Positions 52,043-61,694 of a stretch of DNA of 64,000 bases are shown piece by piece (the first letter of the stretch is position 1; each line of letters starts with the position of its first letter). The notes beneath the pieces are model-generated. The model had not been told where the DNA came from. It was given only the letters and a program-made list of their open reading frames with translations, and did no database searches. The translations under genes were made by a program, and so were the position numbers. Source of the DNA: VYFG01 sp965248685 (lineage in GTDB: Bacteria > Pseudomonadota > Gammaproteobacteria > Arenicellales > Poriferihabitantaceae); contig CBDFKC010000003.1 in assembly GCA_965248685.1 (NCBI GenBank), positions 2,108,001-2,172,000 of the forward strand. The letters run 5' to 3'.

Positions 52043-55000
52043 ATGACCAAAAATGGCAAACTTTTTGTCGGATTAATCGTCCTGATCCTACTATGGGCTC
52101 TCATGCTGTTTTTCAAATGGGACCCAATTGAGAAGGATATCTCTTCAAGGGTGAACCAGGCCTTAACCAGCGCCGGTTTCCCCTGGGCGGATGCGGTTAC
52201 TGACGACACCGGGAGAGACGTCTATCTGAAAGGCCTCGCCAGAAATAGCGGTGATGGTGAATCAGCCGAAGCGGTGGCAAAGGAAATCTATGGTGTCGGT
52301 GATGTTGATAGCAGCGGAATCGAGATACGACCCTATAAACCAGCAAGCATTACCGCAAATCTTATCGATGGCCGTTTGGTTTTGTCCGGCACCATGCAGA
52401 ATGAGGTGGCGGCAGCGAATATTGCAAAGCAATTCGGCGAATCTCTTGAAGTCGAGATAGATAACCGAATATTTATCGATCAGGAGGTTGCACAACCTGG
52501 CTGGCAGAATACCCTGGGTACCACCGCTAAAGATTTTGTCAGCATTGAAGAGCTGTCATTGAGCCTGGATAATGATGCCTTGACACTTTCTGGCGTTTCC
52601 CGGTCAGAAGCAATCCATCAATATGCGATTCAAAGTGCCTCCCAGTTGGAATCAGTGGCGAATGTCGACACGACCAATCTGATCGTCAAACCCTTTGCCC
52701 GGCCAAAATTTGGCCTGACAAAAACCGATGCCGGTCTGACTCTTACCGGTAGTCTCAATAGTGAAGCGGAGGCTGATGCCCTGCGCATGCTGGTGGCGGC
52801 AACAGTTGATACGCCGGTGATTGATGAAGTACAAATCAGCCGCGATACCGGTACAGCCGCCTGGCTTCCTGAATTAGAGCCGATGGCCTCGTATATTGGT
52901 GGGATTGAACATTCCAGTTATGGACTTTCCGCGGGCACGCTTAGTCTGTCCGGTGTGGTTCGGTCCCAGGAGCAATTTGATGATATTGCGGTTCAGGCAG
53001 GGAAAATCGGATCGATTGACGATCTGGATTTGTCGGGGCTTGAAATCAAACCCTATTCTCAGCCCTGGATTGAAATTCAAAATTCCAGTGATGGCCTCGC
53101 GGTACTTGGTGTGACCAATAACGCGGTTTTGGCGCAAGATTTGGTTGACACCATTAATAATTCAAAGGGCGCCAATCGAACCGGCTCGATCGATAATCAG
53201 CTTGTGGTGGATGAAAATACGGCGCCGGTGGACTGGAATCAGCCAGTTGGAGCGTTAATGGAAAAATTTGCAATGGTAGAGCAGGGGAACTTATCAGTAC
53301 GGGATGGAAATCTCACTCTGGCGGGAATAGTACGAACTGAGTCAGAGTACGATCAGGTGCTGGCCAGTCTTTCCGGTAGCAGTATTGCTTCGAGTGTCAA
53401 TAATGACAACCTGGAATTAAGACCATTTAAATCTCCCAGATTTTCCATCGCAAGCGTCGGCGGAAACGTGCTGGTTTCCGGGTTAATTGGACAGCAGGTA
53501 TCTGCGCAGAAACTCGTACAGGGTACCGATATGGTTTTTGAGGCCGGTGATTCCCGACAGATTGTGATTGACCCAGATGTGACCGAGGCTCCCTGGGTCG
53601 ATGACGTTTTACGCTTAATGCCCTCCATGACCGGCCTTGAGTCCGGCAACCTTCAAGTCGAGGATGATGCCATCAATTTGTCTGGTGTTGCCCGAACCCA
53701 GGAAGCCTATGAATTGATTTCCAATGCAGTGTCTGAAAGCAGCAATCGGAATATCACTAACAACATTGCGCTGCGCCCCTGGCAACAGCCAACAATGGAT
53801 ATATCGACGGAGTCCAACCGGCTTGAAGTAGTTGGCATGATGCCGGACAAAGCTAGTATTGATCTAATTGAATCCCACCTGGGCGGGTTGGGTAGCCAGT
53901 TAAATTTACCCAAGGAGTCGGTTATGGCGGTTGGTGAGGACGTTCAGCACACCGAATGGCTGAGCAGCCTAACTGGCGTTATTCCTGAACTGGCAGTATT
54001 ACGCAAGCCCGGACTGCGTGTAGCGGATGGTGTGGTTACCTTAAATGGAGTTGCTACGACCCGGGAAAATTTTAATCGGGTCGGTGCTCTAGTCGGCCAA
54101 GCCGCAACTGGACTGAAATTTAATAACAAGCTTGAGTTTCGCGACATCGCGGCAGAACAGGCCGCGGAAAAAGCGGCCGCAGATAAGTTAGCCGCAGAGC
54201 AGGCTGTCGCAGCCAAAGCGGCTGCCGAAAAATTGGCGGCAGAGCAGGCCGCGGCGAAGGCGGCAGCGGATAAGTTAGCGGCAGAGCAGGCAGCGGCGAA
54301 AGCGGCGGCGGATAAGTTAGCGGCAGAGCAGGCCGCGGCGAAGGCGGCAGCGGATAAGTTAGCGGCAGAGCAGGCAGCGGCGAAAGCGGCGGCGGATAAG
54401 TTAGCGGCAGAGCAGGCCGCGGCGAAGGTGGCGGCGGATAACTTAGCGGCGGATAACTTAGCGGCGGAGCAGGCAGTAGCGGAGAAGGCGGCAGCAGATA
54501 AGTTAGCGGCGGAGCAGGCAGCAGCAGCGATGGTGGCAGCAGATAATTTAGCAGAGGAGCAAGCCGCGGCGGCGAAGGCAGCAGCGGACAAGTTAGCCGC
54601 GGAACAGGCGGCGGCGAAAGCGGCAGCGGACAAGTTAGCGGCAGAGCAGGCTGCGGCTAAGGCAGCTGCTGAGAAAGCCGCGGCGGAGATATTAGCGGCA
54701 GAACAGGCAGCGGCGGCGAAAGCGGCGGCGGAGCAGTTGGAAGCCGAACAGGCGGCGGGTAAAGCGGCCGCCGCGAAAGCAGAAGCTGCACGACTGGCAG
54801 CGCGATGCGATCAGGATATCGGTGAATTAATGACCGGTAAAAATATAGAGTTTGCATTTGGCAGTGCCGACTTGTCGCCTAACAGCTTTTCGCTGTTGGA
54901 TAATCTGGTCGGAATACTTCAAGAATGTTCTGGTTCCAATATCGAAGTTTCCGGACATACCGATAACATTGGTTCCGATCAAGCCAATATTGCCCTCAGT

Positions 55001-55177
55001 GGCAGGCGAGCGAGTTCGGTTGTTGGGTATTTACTGGCAGCCGGTGTTCCCGAGAGTCGATTGCTTTCGGTGGGATACGGTAGCGCGCAGCCGATCGGTG
55101 ATAATAATACAGAGGTGGGGCGAGCAGCCAATCGCCGCATAGAATTTAATATAAAGACTATCGAGGTAACCAACTAA
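52043..55177 (+). CDS. Giant BON-like repeat / Ala-rich coiled-coil / OmpA-domain envelope protein
   Basis: A 1044-residue protein. An N-terminal membrane anchor (LFVGLIVLILLWALMLFF) is followed by about six ~115-residue units (45-700). Each has two BON-like halves: a xLxLSGVxRxxxxx half and a xIEIRPYxxPxxx half (SGIEIRPYKP, NLIVKPFARP, GLEIKPYSQP, NLELRPFKSP, NIALRPWQQP). Residues ~705-915 are an Ala/Glu/Lys/Gln coil built from 14-residue units (AAEQAAAKAAADKL). The C-terminal OmpA domain binds peptidoglycan (IEFAFGSADLSPNSF, VSGHTDNIGSDQANIALSGR, AANRRIEFNI). Mycobacterial OmpATb also combines BON and OmpA but with far fewer repeats. It overlaps the next gene by one base (TAATG). Confidence 0.87.
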   Translation: MTKNGKLFVGLIVLILLWALMLFFKWDPIEKDISSRVNQALTSAGFPWADAVTDDTGRDVYLKGLARNSGDGESAEAVAKEIYGVGDVDSSGIEIRPYKPASITANLIDGRLVLSGTMQNEVAAANIAKQFGESLEVEIDNRIFIDQEVAQPGWQNTLGTTAKDFVSIEELSLSLDNDALTLSGVSRSEAIHQYAIQSASQLESVANVDTTNLIVKPFARPKFGLTKTDAGLTLTGSLNSEAEADALRMLVAATVDTPVIDEVQISRDTGTAAWLPELEPMASYIGGIEHSSYGLSAGTLSLSGVVRSQEQFDDIAVQAGKIGSIDDLDLSGLEIKPYSQPWIEIQNSSDGLAVLGVTNNAVLAQDLVDTINNSKGANRTGSIDNQLVVDENTAPVDWNQPVGALMEKFAMVEQGNLSVRDGNLTLAGIVRTESEYDQVLASLSGSSIASSVNNDNLELRPFKSPRFSIASVGGNVLVSGLIGQQVSAQKLVQGTDMVFEAGDSRQIVIDPDVTEAPWVDDVLRLMPSMTGLESGNLQVEDDAINLSGVARTQEAYELISNAVSESSNRNITNNIALRPWQQPTMDISTESNRLEVVGMMPDKASIDLIESHLGGLGSQLNLPKESVMAVGEDVQHTEWLSSLTGVIPELAVLRKPGLRVADGVVTLNGVATTRENFNRVGALVGQAATGLKFNNKLEFRDIAAEQAAEKAAADKLAAEQAVAAKAAAEKLAAEQAAAKAAADKLAAEQAAAKAAADKLAAEQAAAKAAADKLAAEQAAAKAAADKLAAEQAAAKVAADNLAADNLAAEQAVAEKAAADKLAAEQAAAAMVAADNLAEEQAAAAKAAADKLAAEQAAAKAAADKLAAEQAAAKAAAEKAAAEILAAEQAAAAKAAAEQLEAEQAAGKAAAAKAEAARLAARCDQDIGELMTGKNIEFAFGSADLSPNSFSLLDNLVGILQECSGSNIEVSGHTDNIGSDQANIALSGRRASSVVGYLLAAGVPESRLLSVGYGSAQPIGDNNTEVGRAANRRIEFNIKTIEVTN

Positions 55178-55839
55178 TGGGCTATTTATTCTTTCAAACT
55201 TGGATATGGATGTTGTTGGCGGCTCTTTTGGGGCTATTTATTGGTTGGTTAATCTGGGGACGCAGCAGTTCGGCGAGCGAGTTAACTTCATCTGAGCTTA
55301 AACGGCAGTTGGATCGATGCCAGGCGCGTTGTGCCGAGCTAGAAGCATCAGGTTCACAGGGAGGAGGTGGTGCCGGAGGTGGGCAATCATTTCTGGACAC
55401 TGTGTCCGGTGACAATTCCGTTGGTGGCAGCGGTAGTGGCAGTTCTGCTGGCGGGGTCGTTGGAACCGCAGCCAGTGCGGCTGGATTAAGTGGAGCTGTA
55501 GCTGGCGATTCTGCTGATTCAGGACTGCCTGAAATTAAGGATGAGTGGCGTCCTGCTGGATTGTCTGAACCCAATAACGGTAAAGGGGATGACCTTAAAC
55601 GTATAAAAGGAGTAGGGCCAGTTATTCAGAAGACCTTGAATGGGCTAGGGGTTTATCATTTTTACCAGGTTGGCGATTTCACCGATGACAATATTAAATG
55701 GGTGGATAACTATATTGCATTTCCCGGTCGAATCTATCGTGAAGACTGGGTAAATCAGGCGAAAAAACTGGCCCAGGGCGTCGATACAGAATTTTCCAAT
55801 CGATATGACAAAGGAGAGACTGGCGGATTTAAGCGCTAG
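55177..55839 (+). CDS. Membrane-anchored protein with C-terminal helix-hairpin-helix domain
   Basis: A 220-residue protein: a strong N-terminal membrane helix (WIWMLLAALLGLFIGWLIWG), a short coiled coil with paired Cys (DRCQARCAELEAS), a Gly/Ser-rich linker (~60-110) and a C-terminal HhH-type domain (DDLKRIKGVGPVIQKTLNGL, YHFYQVGDFTDDNIKWVDNY, FPGRIYREDWVNQAKKLA). The HhH module is common at the end of bacterial envelope proteins of unknown role, often beside OmpA-like genes. It is translationally coupled to the giant OmpA protein (TAATG), so the two likely form one complex. Confidence 0.8.
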   Translation: MGYLFFQTWIWMLLAALLGLFIGWLIWGRSSSASELTSSELKRQLDRCQARCAELEASGSQGGGGAGGGQSFLDTVSGDNSVGGSGSGSSAGGVVGTAASAAGLSGAVAGDSADSGLPEIKDEWRPAGLSEPNNGKGDDLKRIKGVGPVIQKTLNGLGVYHFYQVGDFTDDNIKWVDNYIAFPGRIYREDWVNQAKKLAQGVDTEFSNRYDKGETGGFKR

Positions 55840-55854
55840 CGCAATTTAAATTAA

Positions 55855-55892
55855 AACAAAAAAGGCGACGCAATTTATGCGTCGCCTTTTTT
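55855..55892 (+). terminator. Rho-independent terminator
   Basis: GGCGACGCA / TGCGTCGCC stem with ATTTA loop (centre about 55875), preceded by A-rich and followed by T-rich runs (CCTTTTTTC). It ends the two-gene OmpA/HhH operon and could work in both directions. Confidence 0.9.
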
Positions 55893-55960
55893 CGCGGTTG
55901 TAGTTTTTGTTCCGCTGGTTATTTCAGAGTGAACTTTGTGTGTTACTCGGTCAACACAGA

Positions 55961-56227
55961 TTACTTGGACATCATTTTTTTAATGAGTCCGATAATAACC
56001 ATCAGCGCACCGCCGCCGGCCCCACCTGAGGCCAATTGGCCGACGATACCTTCCAGACCACCGCCGCCAAGCATGCCAAGAATTTGACCGCCAAGACCGC
56101 CCCCAACGATACCGGCAAGACTATTGCCTACGGTACCCAAACTCAGTTTTTTAAGAACTGCACCAACAACGTTGCCGCCAACAGCGCCAGAGATCAAATT
56201 TATAATGAGTGGCATTAAAGCTTCCAT
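55961..56227 (-). CDS. Small glycine-rich hydrophobic protein, conserved type
   Basis: An 88-residue protein with GGAGG four bases before the ATG at 56227. Almost the entire sequence is Gly/Leu/Ile-rich, with segments IINLISGAVGGNVVGAVLKK, LSLGTVGNSLAGIVGGGLGG and a C-terminal hydrophobic helix ending in KKMMSK. Similar short proteins (GGNxxGAxLKxLSLGxxGN...) occur in many proteobacteria without known function; membrane insertion or oligomerisation through GxxxG contacts is likely. Transcribed alone. Confidence 0.75.
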   Translation of the reverse strand: MEALMPLIINLISGAVGGNVVGAVLKKLSLGTVGNSLAGIVGGGLGGQILGMLGGGGLEGIVGQLASGGAGGGALMVIIGLIKKMMSK

Positions 56228-56399
56228 AATTCCTCCAAATTTAAAATAATTAATGTGTGGAATTAAATCTTAACACGCCAAAACGACACAAAACCAGTTA
56301 AAAAGATTGGCAGAGGATTATATGAAACAATAAAATACTCCCCTAAGTTTTTGATATTACTTAGATCGTGACAGATTTCATGGTGCCACGAAAAACTAG

Positions 56400-56981
56400 T
56401 TACAACGCTCGGGTACCACTTATCAGATAATCCCAGAGGTATTCAGCATAGGTCCATCGCACCTGTATATCCCAGGATTCTCCGTCCCCCAGTTTATGCA
56501 GCAATATGCTGGCGTTGCCAAATCGGGTCTGGGCAATATCCCCTGATCGAAATTGGCTGTGGTGGAGGTCAAGAGGGCAGCCTTTGCGGAGTATGGATTC
56601 TGTATTGGGTCCGCGTATTCTTAGCACAGTGTAATAGTCTGAAATTTCAGTGACACCATGGTGCAAATCAGAAAGTTCTGTAGCCAGTCGCGCTTCCAGA
56701 TCGCTTGTTTCATCCATGTCGCAATGAACCAGCCATTCATCCGGGCCGAGCCAATAGACCCGAACCGATTCCTTTTCGCTTAGGGTATTTGCGACCACCG
56801 GAAGTTCTACTCCCAGGGCGCGTTTAATGCCATCGACAAAATTGCTGTCACTGGCATCTCCGCGAATATTTAACTTTCCGCGCAAACTCATTTGGCGCAA
56901 TGAATTAACGCCCTCTACTGGCATGCGAGCGTAGCATGGGGAAGTTGTAGTGATCTTGCCTGGAGTAGAATTACTGGCCAT
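56400..56981 (-). CDS. soxG: Sarcosine oxidase gamma subunit
   Basis: A 193-residue subunit of the heterotetrameric sarcosine oxidase. Family segments visible are MSLRGKLNIRGDASDSNFVD, YWLGPDEWLVHCD and IRGPNTESILRKGCPLDLH. It holds part of the GcvT-like fold and stabilises the complex. It overlaps the alpha-subunit gene by 11 bp, as the last gene of soxBDAG. Confidence 0.93.
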   Translation of the reverse strand: MASNSTPGKITTTSPCYARMPVEGVNSLRQMSLRGKLNIRGDASDSNFVDGIKRALGVELPVVANTLSEKESVRVYWLGPDEWLVHCDMDETSDLEARLATELSDLHHGVTEISDYYTVLRIRGPNTESILRKGCPLDLHHSQFRSGDIAQTRFGNASILLHKLGDGESWDIQVRWTYAEYLWDYLISGTRAL

Positions 56982-59900
56982 TGGAATTACCCGCTATGCT
57001 GTTTTTGAGAAACACCGGCTCGGTAACGGTTACTTTCTGACTACCGCCGTCCATCAGAGATACCACCATAGTCTTTCCCATCCGGTTAAATCCATCCCGA
57101 ATCAGCCCCATTGCAATGGACCTGCCAAGTGATGGGCTAAAATAACTGGAAGTAATGTGACCGAGCATTTTCATGGGCGGGCTGTCTTTTAACTGCTCTA
57201 CCACATGGGAACCCTCAGGCAAAACAAAATTGGGGTCTTCGGTCAGTAGTCCCACCAGCTGTTTCCGGTTTTCGCTGGCGGTGTCAGTTCGATTGAACGA
57301 TCGCCTTCCCAAAAAATCACCTTTGGTCTTGGAAACGATCCAGTCCATACCAAGGTCCTTTGGCGTAACCGTGCCATCGGTATCCTGGCCTACAATAATA
57401 AATCCTTTTTCCGCCCGCAGGACGTGCATGGCTTCGGTGCCGTAAGGGCAGATATCAAATTCGTGACCAGCCTCCATCAGTGCTTCCCACAGTGCCAGGC
57501 CGTAACGCGCTGGAACATTAATTTCGAAAGCGAGATCACCAGTAAAACTAATGCGAAATACCCTGGCTGGAATGCCTGCCACGGTAAACGATTGCATCGA
57601 CATAAACGGAAACGACTCATCGTCCAGAGGTTGATCGCATAATTTAGTCAACAACGACGCTGATTTAGGTCCGGCAATAGTCGCTACTGCCCATTGCTCG
57701 GTTACGCTGGTGCAATAGACCTGATTTTCTGGCCACTCTGTTTGCAACCACTCTTCCAACCAACCCATTACCCTGGCGGCGCCACCAGTAGTCGTGGTCA
57801 TATGATAGTGATTTTCGTCAATGCAGGTTGTTACGCCATCGTCGAAAATCATGCCGTGTTCATTTAACATTAATCCGTAGCGGCATTTGCCCGGGGCCAG
57901 TTTGTTCCAGGCATTGGTGTAAACCATGTTAAGCAGGCTAGTGGCGTCAGGACCCTTGATATCAATCTTGCCCAGGGTTGATGCGTCAAGAATACCAACG
58001 GCGTTACGGGCTGCAAGGCATTCGCGGCGAACCGCTGCACCCATGTTTTCTCCTGCCTTAGGGAAATAAAACGGACGCTTCCAGTCCCCTACATCCTCGT
58101 AGACTGCGCCATTTTGATCGTGCCAGGGATGCATTGCGGTCTTTCTTTTTTGAACAAAAAGCTCACGCCGGTCATGACCTACAACCGATCCAAATGTCAG
58201 TGGTGTATAAGGCGGCCTGAATGTTGTGGTTCCGACCTCGGGAACCGGTAAGTTCTGCAAGTCAGACATCACGGTCAGGGCATTAAGATTTGAGGTTTTG
58301 CCCTGGTCGGTGCCCATGCCGGTGGTGGTGTAACGCTTGAGGTGTTCAACCGATAAAAACCCTTCCCTTGCGGCCAGCTGGATATCGGCTACCGTGGAAT
58401 CGTTATGTAATTCATGGAAATGCTTCTTCGAACCCTGTCCAATCGGATGGTCGGTTGGCAATATCCATTGGGGGCGGGTTGAACCCGTGGCCGGACTATT
58501 TGTCTCCGGGCTTGGGTTCGCCTGGGCGCCGTTAAATCCAGCTGCTTTGGCTGCGGCGGCACCGGCTTCGCCGCCTTCAGACAAACAATCGGGCAGCGAC
58601 CAGGTTGCTTTACAGGCGCCAGCTTCGAATCCCGGGTTATTGATCGCGCGCTGATCCGGGACGAAACAATGCTGGTCATCGTTATAGGTTAACTTCCCTT
58701 TGGCCTGACTGAATAAATGCAGGGTAGGAGTCCAGCCCCCCGCCACTGCAACCAGATCACATTTCAAGAATTTTGCGACACCCCGGACCGTGGTTCCATC
58801 TGTACTCAGTTGCATTACCTCGATTCCACGAATATTGCCTCGAGCGTAGTCGACGCCGGTAATGGCACTGTTTTCCATAATCGATATTCCGTTGGAGCGA
58901 GCCCGATCGGTCAATTCGCCGGTTGGGTTGCGCCTGACGTCAATCGCAACAACACTGGCGCCAGCTTCATGGGCGTCAAGGGCGGCCTGATAGGCACCGT
59001 CATTATTGGTGATCAAGGCTATATTTTTGCCCGGCAGCACCGCGTAATGATTGATATAGGTTCGCAGTGCGTGGGCCAACATCACTCCCGGTCGGTCACT
59101 GTCGGCAAACACCAGCGGCCGTTCAATTGAGCCGGTTGCCAGCACTACCTGTTTCGCGCGAATTTTCAATAACCGCTCTTTGGGTTCGCTGCCCCGACGG
59201 TTGGGCCCCAGGTGTTCGCTAACCCGCTGGTTGGCAACCAGCAGGTTATAGTCATAGTAGCCGGTAACCGTAGTACGCGAATGCAGGCTTACTTCACGCA
59301 TCTGCTTGAGTTCACTGATTATCTGATCGACCCATTCAATTGCGGTAACGCCATTAATCTCGGTACGGTCACTTAACAACGAACCGCCAAACATGGGTTT
59401 TTCGTCAATCAACATTACCCTGGCACCACTGCGGCCGGCGGACAATGCCGCCTGCAGACCAGCAGGTCCGGCGCCGATTACCAGGACGTCACAGTGAGCA
59501 TGGGTTTTATCATAACTGTCGGGGTCGATTTCCCTGGGGGAATGACCGAGCCCGGCGGCTTTGCGGATGTACTTTTCATAGGTCATCCACATCGACTGGG
59601 GCCACATAAAGGTCTTATAGTAAAACCCCGCGGGCAACAGATTAGAGACCACCGAATTCAAGGCCCCGATATCAAATTTAACCGACGGCCAGCAATTTTG
59701 ACTGGTCGCGGTCAAGCCATCATATAACTCGACTTCGGTGGCGCGGCGATTGGGTTCGGTATGGGCGCCGGATTCGAGTTGGACTAACGCATTTGGCTCT
59801 TCAGAGCCTGCAGAATAAATGCCACGGGGGCGATGGTATTTAAAACTCCTGCCCACCAACTTAACGCCGTTGGCTAATAATGCCGATGCCAGGGTGTCTC

Positions 59901-59997
59901 CTTCATAACCCTGGTAGCTCTTGTTGTCATACCAAAAGCGTAAGAGTTTGCTGCGATTCAGTTGACCACCGGTATTGAGTCGAAATTGCTGACTCAT
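56971..59997 (-). CDS. soxA: Sarcosine oxidase alpha subunit
   Basis: A 1008-residue subunit. N-terminal [2Fe-2S]-ferredoxin-like fold (GYEGDTLASALLANGVKLVG, SFKYHRPRGIYSAG), then the FAD/NAD-binding domain (VIGAGPAGLQAALSAGRSGA). A C-terminal GcvT-like tetrahydrofolate domain follows (FSLG-type core: VYTNAWNKLAPGKCRYGLML, ISFTGDLAFEINVPARYGLA). The complex converts sarcosine to glycine, H2O2 and 5,10-methylene-THF. It overlaps soxD by 4 bp. No glyA, purU or folD gene is in the operon here, though these often accompany sox genes. Confidence 0.95.
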   Translation of the reverse strand: MSQQFRLNTGGQLNRSKLLRFWYDNKSYQGYEGDTLASALLANGVKLVGRSFKYHRPRGIYSAGSEEPNALVQLESGAHTEPNRRATEVELYDGLTATSQNCWPSVKFDIGALNSVVSNLLPAGFYYKTFMWPQSMWMTYEKYIRKAAGLGHSPREIDPDSYDKTHAHCDVLVIGAGPAGLQAALSAGRSGARVMLIDEKPMFGGSLLSDRTEINGVTAIEWVDQIISELKQMREVSLHSRTTVTGYYDYNLLVANQRVSEHLGPNRRGSEPKERLLKIRAKQVVLATGSIERPLVFADSDRPGVMLAHALRTYINHYAVLPGKNIALITNNDGAYQAALDAHEAGASVVAIDVRRNPTGELTDRARSNGISIMENSAITGVDYARGNIRGIEVMQLSTDGTTVRGVAKFLKCDLVAVAGGWTPTLHLFSQAKGKLTYNDDQHCFVPDQRAINNPGFEAGACKATWSLPDCLSEGGEAGAAAAKAAGFNGAQANPSPETNSPATGSTRPQWILPTDHPIGQGSKKHFHELHNDSTVADIQLAAREGFLSVEHLKRYTTTGMGTDQGKTSNLNALTVMSDLQNLPVPEVGTTTFRPPYTPLTFGSVVGHDRRELFVQKRKTAMHPWHDQNGAVYEDVGDWKRPFYFPKAGENMGAAVRRECLAARNAVGILDASTLGKIDIKGPDATSLLNMVYTNAWNKLAPGKCRYGLMLNEHGMIFDDGVTTCIDENHYHMTTTTGGAARVMGWLEEWLQTEWPENQVYCTSVTEQWAVATIAGPKSASLLTKLCDQPLDDESFPFMSMQSFTVAGIPARVFRISFTGDLAFEINVPARYGLALWEALMEAGHEFDICPYGTEAMHVLRAEKGFIIVGQDTDGTVTPKDLGMDWIVSKTKGDFLGRRSFNRTDTASENRKQLVGLLTEDPNFVLPEGSHVVEQLKDSPPMKMLGHITSSYFSPSLGRSIAMGLIRDGFNRMGKTMVVSLMDGGSQKVTVTEPVFLKNSIAGNSNGQ

Positions 59998-60275
59998 TGA
60001 TCGATCTCCGGCTTGGGTTCACCTGGTTTGTAGGTGGCATAGATATGATCAGTGATGGTATCCCGGGCCGCATTGAACCAGCGGCGGCAACCGTGAGAAT
60101 GATCCCAGCGTTCGAAATGCAGGCCTTTGGGGTTCTTGCGAAAAAAAACATAATTGCCCCATTCCTGCTCGCTCAAGCTATCCGGATCAAGCGGACGGAC
60201 GATATGGGCCTCGCCATGACAATGAAACTCGGTCTGGTCACGAACCCCGCACCAGGGACATTCAATTAACAGCAT
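59994..60275 (-). CDS. soxD: Sarcosine oxidase delta subunit
   Basis: A 93-residue zinc-binding subunit: CPWCG near the N-terminus with the following HCHGEAH providing zinc ligands, then the conserved YVFFRKNPKGLHFERWDHSH / GCRRWFNAARDT. Length and motif order are typical. It overlaps soxA by 4 bp. Confidence 0.95.
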   Translation of the reverse strand: MLLIECPWCGVRDQTEFHCHGEAHIVRPLDPDSLSEQEWGNYVFFRKNPKGLHFERWDHSHGCRRWFNAARDTITDHIYATYKPGEPKPEIDQ

Positions 60276-60293
60276 AGTGGATATTCCTCGAGC

Positions 60294-61538
60294 TTAGTGC
60301 GCGACCGCTGCCGCCGCACCTTCATCAATCAGGGCGCCGGAATTGAAGCGATCAATAGAAAATGGTTCGGCGATGGGATGCATTTCGCCACGGGCAATTG
60401 AATGGGCGAAAACATTGCCTGAACCTGGGGTTGCCTTGAATCCACCGGTACCCCAGCCGCAGTTAAAAAACATATTGTTGACCGGTGTCTTGCTCAGAAT
60501 AGGTGAGCGGTCCACTGTTACATCGACGATACCGCCCCATTGCCGCAACATTTTCATACGGGAAAATACCGGATACAACTCGATCACAGGTCCAACGGTT
60601 TGTTCAATGACGTCAAATCCGCCGCGTTGGGAATAAGAGTTGTAAATATCCGATCCGGCGCCAATAACCAGCTCACCTTTATCGGATTGACTGATATAGG
60701 CATGCACACTACCGGACATCACAACGCAATTAAGCACAGGTTTAATGGGTTCAGATACCAGTGCCTGAAGCGGTACTGACTCCACCGGCAGACGAAACCC
60801 TGCCATGTCAGCCAACACACTACAGTGACCCGCCACCACGCAACCAACTTTTTTGGCGCCGATCAAACCCCGGCTCGTTTCGACCCCGGTCACCGTATTA
60901 TTTTCTATGCGAAAACCGCTGACTTCACAATTCTGGATGATGTCAACGCCGAGGTCGTCTGCAGCCCGGGCAAAACCCCAGGCGACAGCGTCGTGGCGCG
61001 CGGTACCGCCGCGGCGTTGGAGCAATGCTCCCATCACCGGATAGCGGCAGTCGAGATTAATGAAAGGCACCATTTCCTTTACCTGGGCCGGGGACAGAAA
61101 TTCCGAATCGATACCATTAAGTCGGATCGCGCTTCCCCGGCGTCCAATTTCCTGCATGTCGTGAACATTGTGGGCGAGGTGAAGCAGGCCCCGGGGAGAG
61201 AACATGACATTATAGTTAAGGTCAGTACTGAGTCCTTCCCACAGTTTGAGGGCGTGTTCATAAATACCGGCAGATTCGTCGTATAGATAATTGGATCGGA
61301 CAATTGTGGTGTTGCGGCCAGTGTTACCGCCACCAATCCAGCCTTTCTCAATTACCGCAACATTCTTTACACCGCATTCCTTGGCCAAATAATACGCGGT
61401 CGCGAGACCATGTCCGCCACCGCCGACAATGACTACGTCGTACTCCCGTTTGGGATCGGGGCTACGCCAGGCGCGCTGCCAGTTTTGATGATAACTCATC
61501 GAATTTCGCAGCAGACTGAAGATAGAATAGCGTTTCAT
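60294..61538 (-). CDS. soxB: Sarcosine oxidase beta subunit
   Basis: A 414-residue FAD-dependent amine oxidase subunit carrying sarcosine oxidation and the covalent FMN shared with alpha. It shows VVIVGGGGHGLATAYYLAKE, EKGWIGGGNTGRNTTIVRSN, and QRRGGTARHDAVAWGFARAA around the flavin/metal site. The C-terminal MFFNCGWGTGGFKATPGSGN is typical. First gene of the soxBDAG operon; the 18-bp gap to soxD indicates cotranscription. The SoxB start ATG at 61538 is normal for the family. Confidence 0.95.
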   Translation of the reverse strand: MKRYSIFSLLRNSMSYHQNWQRAWRSPDPKREYDVVIVGGGGHGLATAYYLAKECGVKNVAVIEKGWIGGGNTGRNTTIVRSNYLYDESAGIYEHALKLWEGLSTDLNYNVMFSPRGLLHLAHNVHDMQEIGRRGSAIRLNGIDSEFLSPAQVKEMVPFINLDCRYPVMGALLQRRGGTARHDAVAWGFARAADDLGVDIIQNCEVSGFRIENNTVTGVETSRGLIGAKKVGCVVAGHCSVLADMAGFRLPVESVPLQALVSEPIKPVLNCVVMSGSVHAYISQSDKGELVIGAGSDIYNSYSQRGGFDVIEQTVGPVIELYPVFSRMKMLRQWGGIVDVTVDRSPILSKTPVNNMFFNCGWGTGGFKATPGSGNVFAHSIARGEMHPIAEPFSIDRFNSGALIDEGAAAAVAH

Positions 61539-61694
61539 GGCTTAGCCTGAATGATTGGATAGTAAAGGGTTAGAGTTTAATGCGGCGAGTCTAATAAGAT
61601 TATGTCAATGGATATTACCTGAATACGACCAGCGCTGATTTTCCTCAGACCGCCGGCGTGATATAACGGATGTCACTTGAGCTCATACCGTTCC

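Noticed and set aside
53944..54633. Long reverse-strand open frame of 229 codons, Ala/Ser/Cys-rich
   Set aside because: It is the antisense shadow of the Ala-rich coil repeats of the OmpA-type gene; repeat codons keep it open, with no ribosome site or family.
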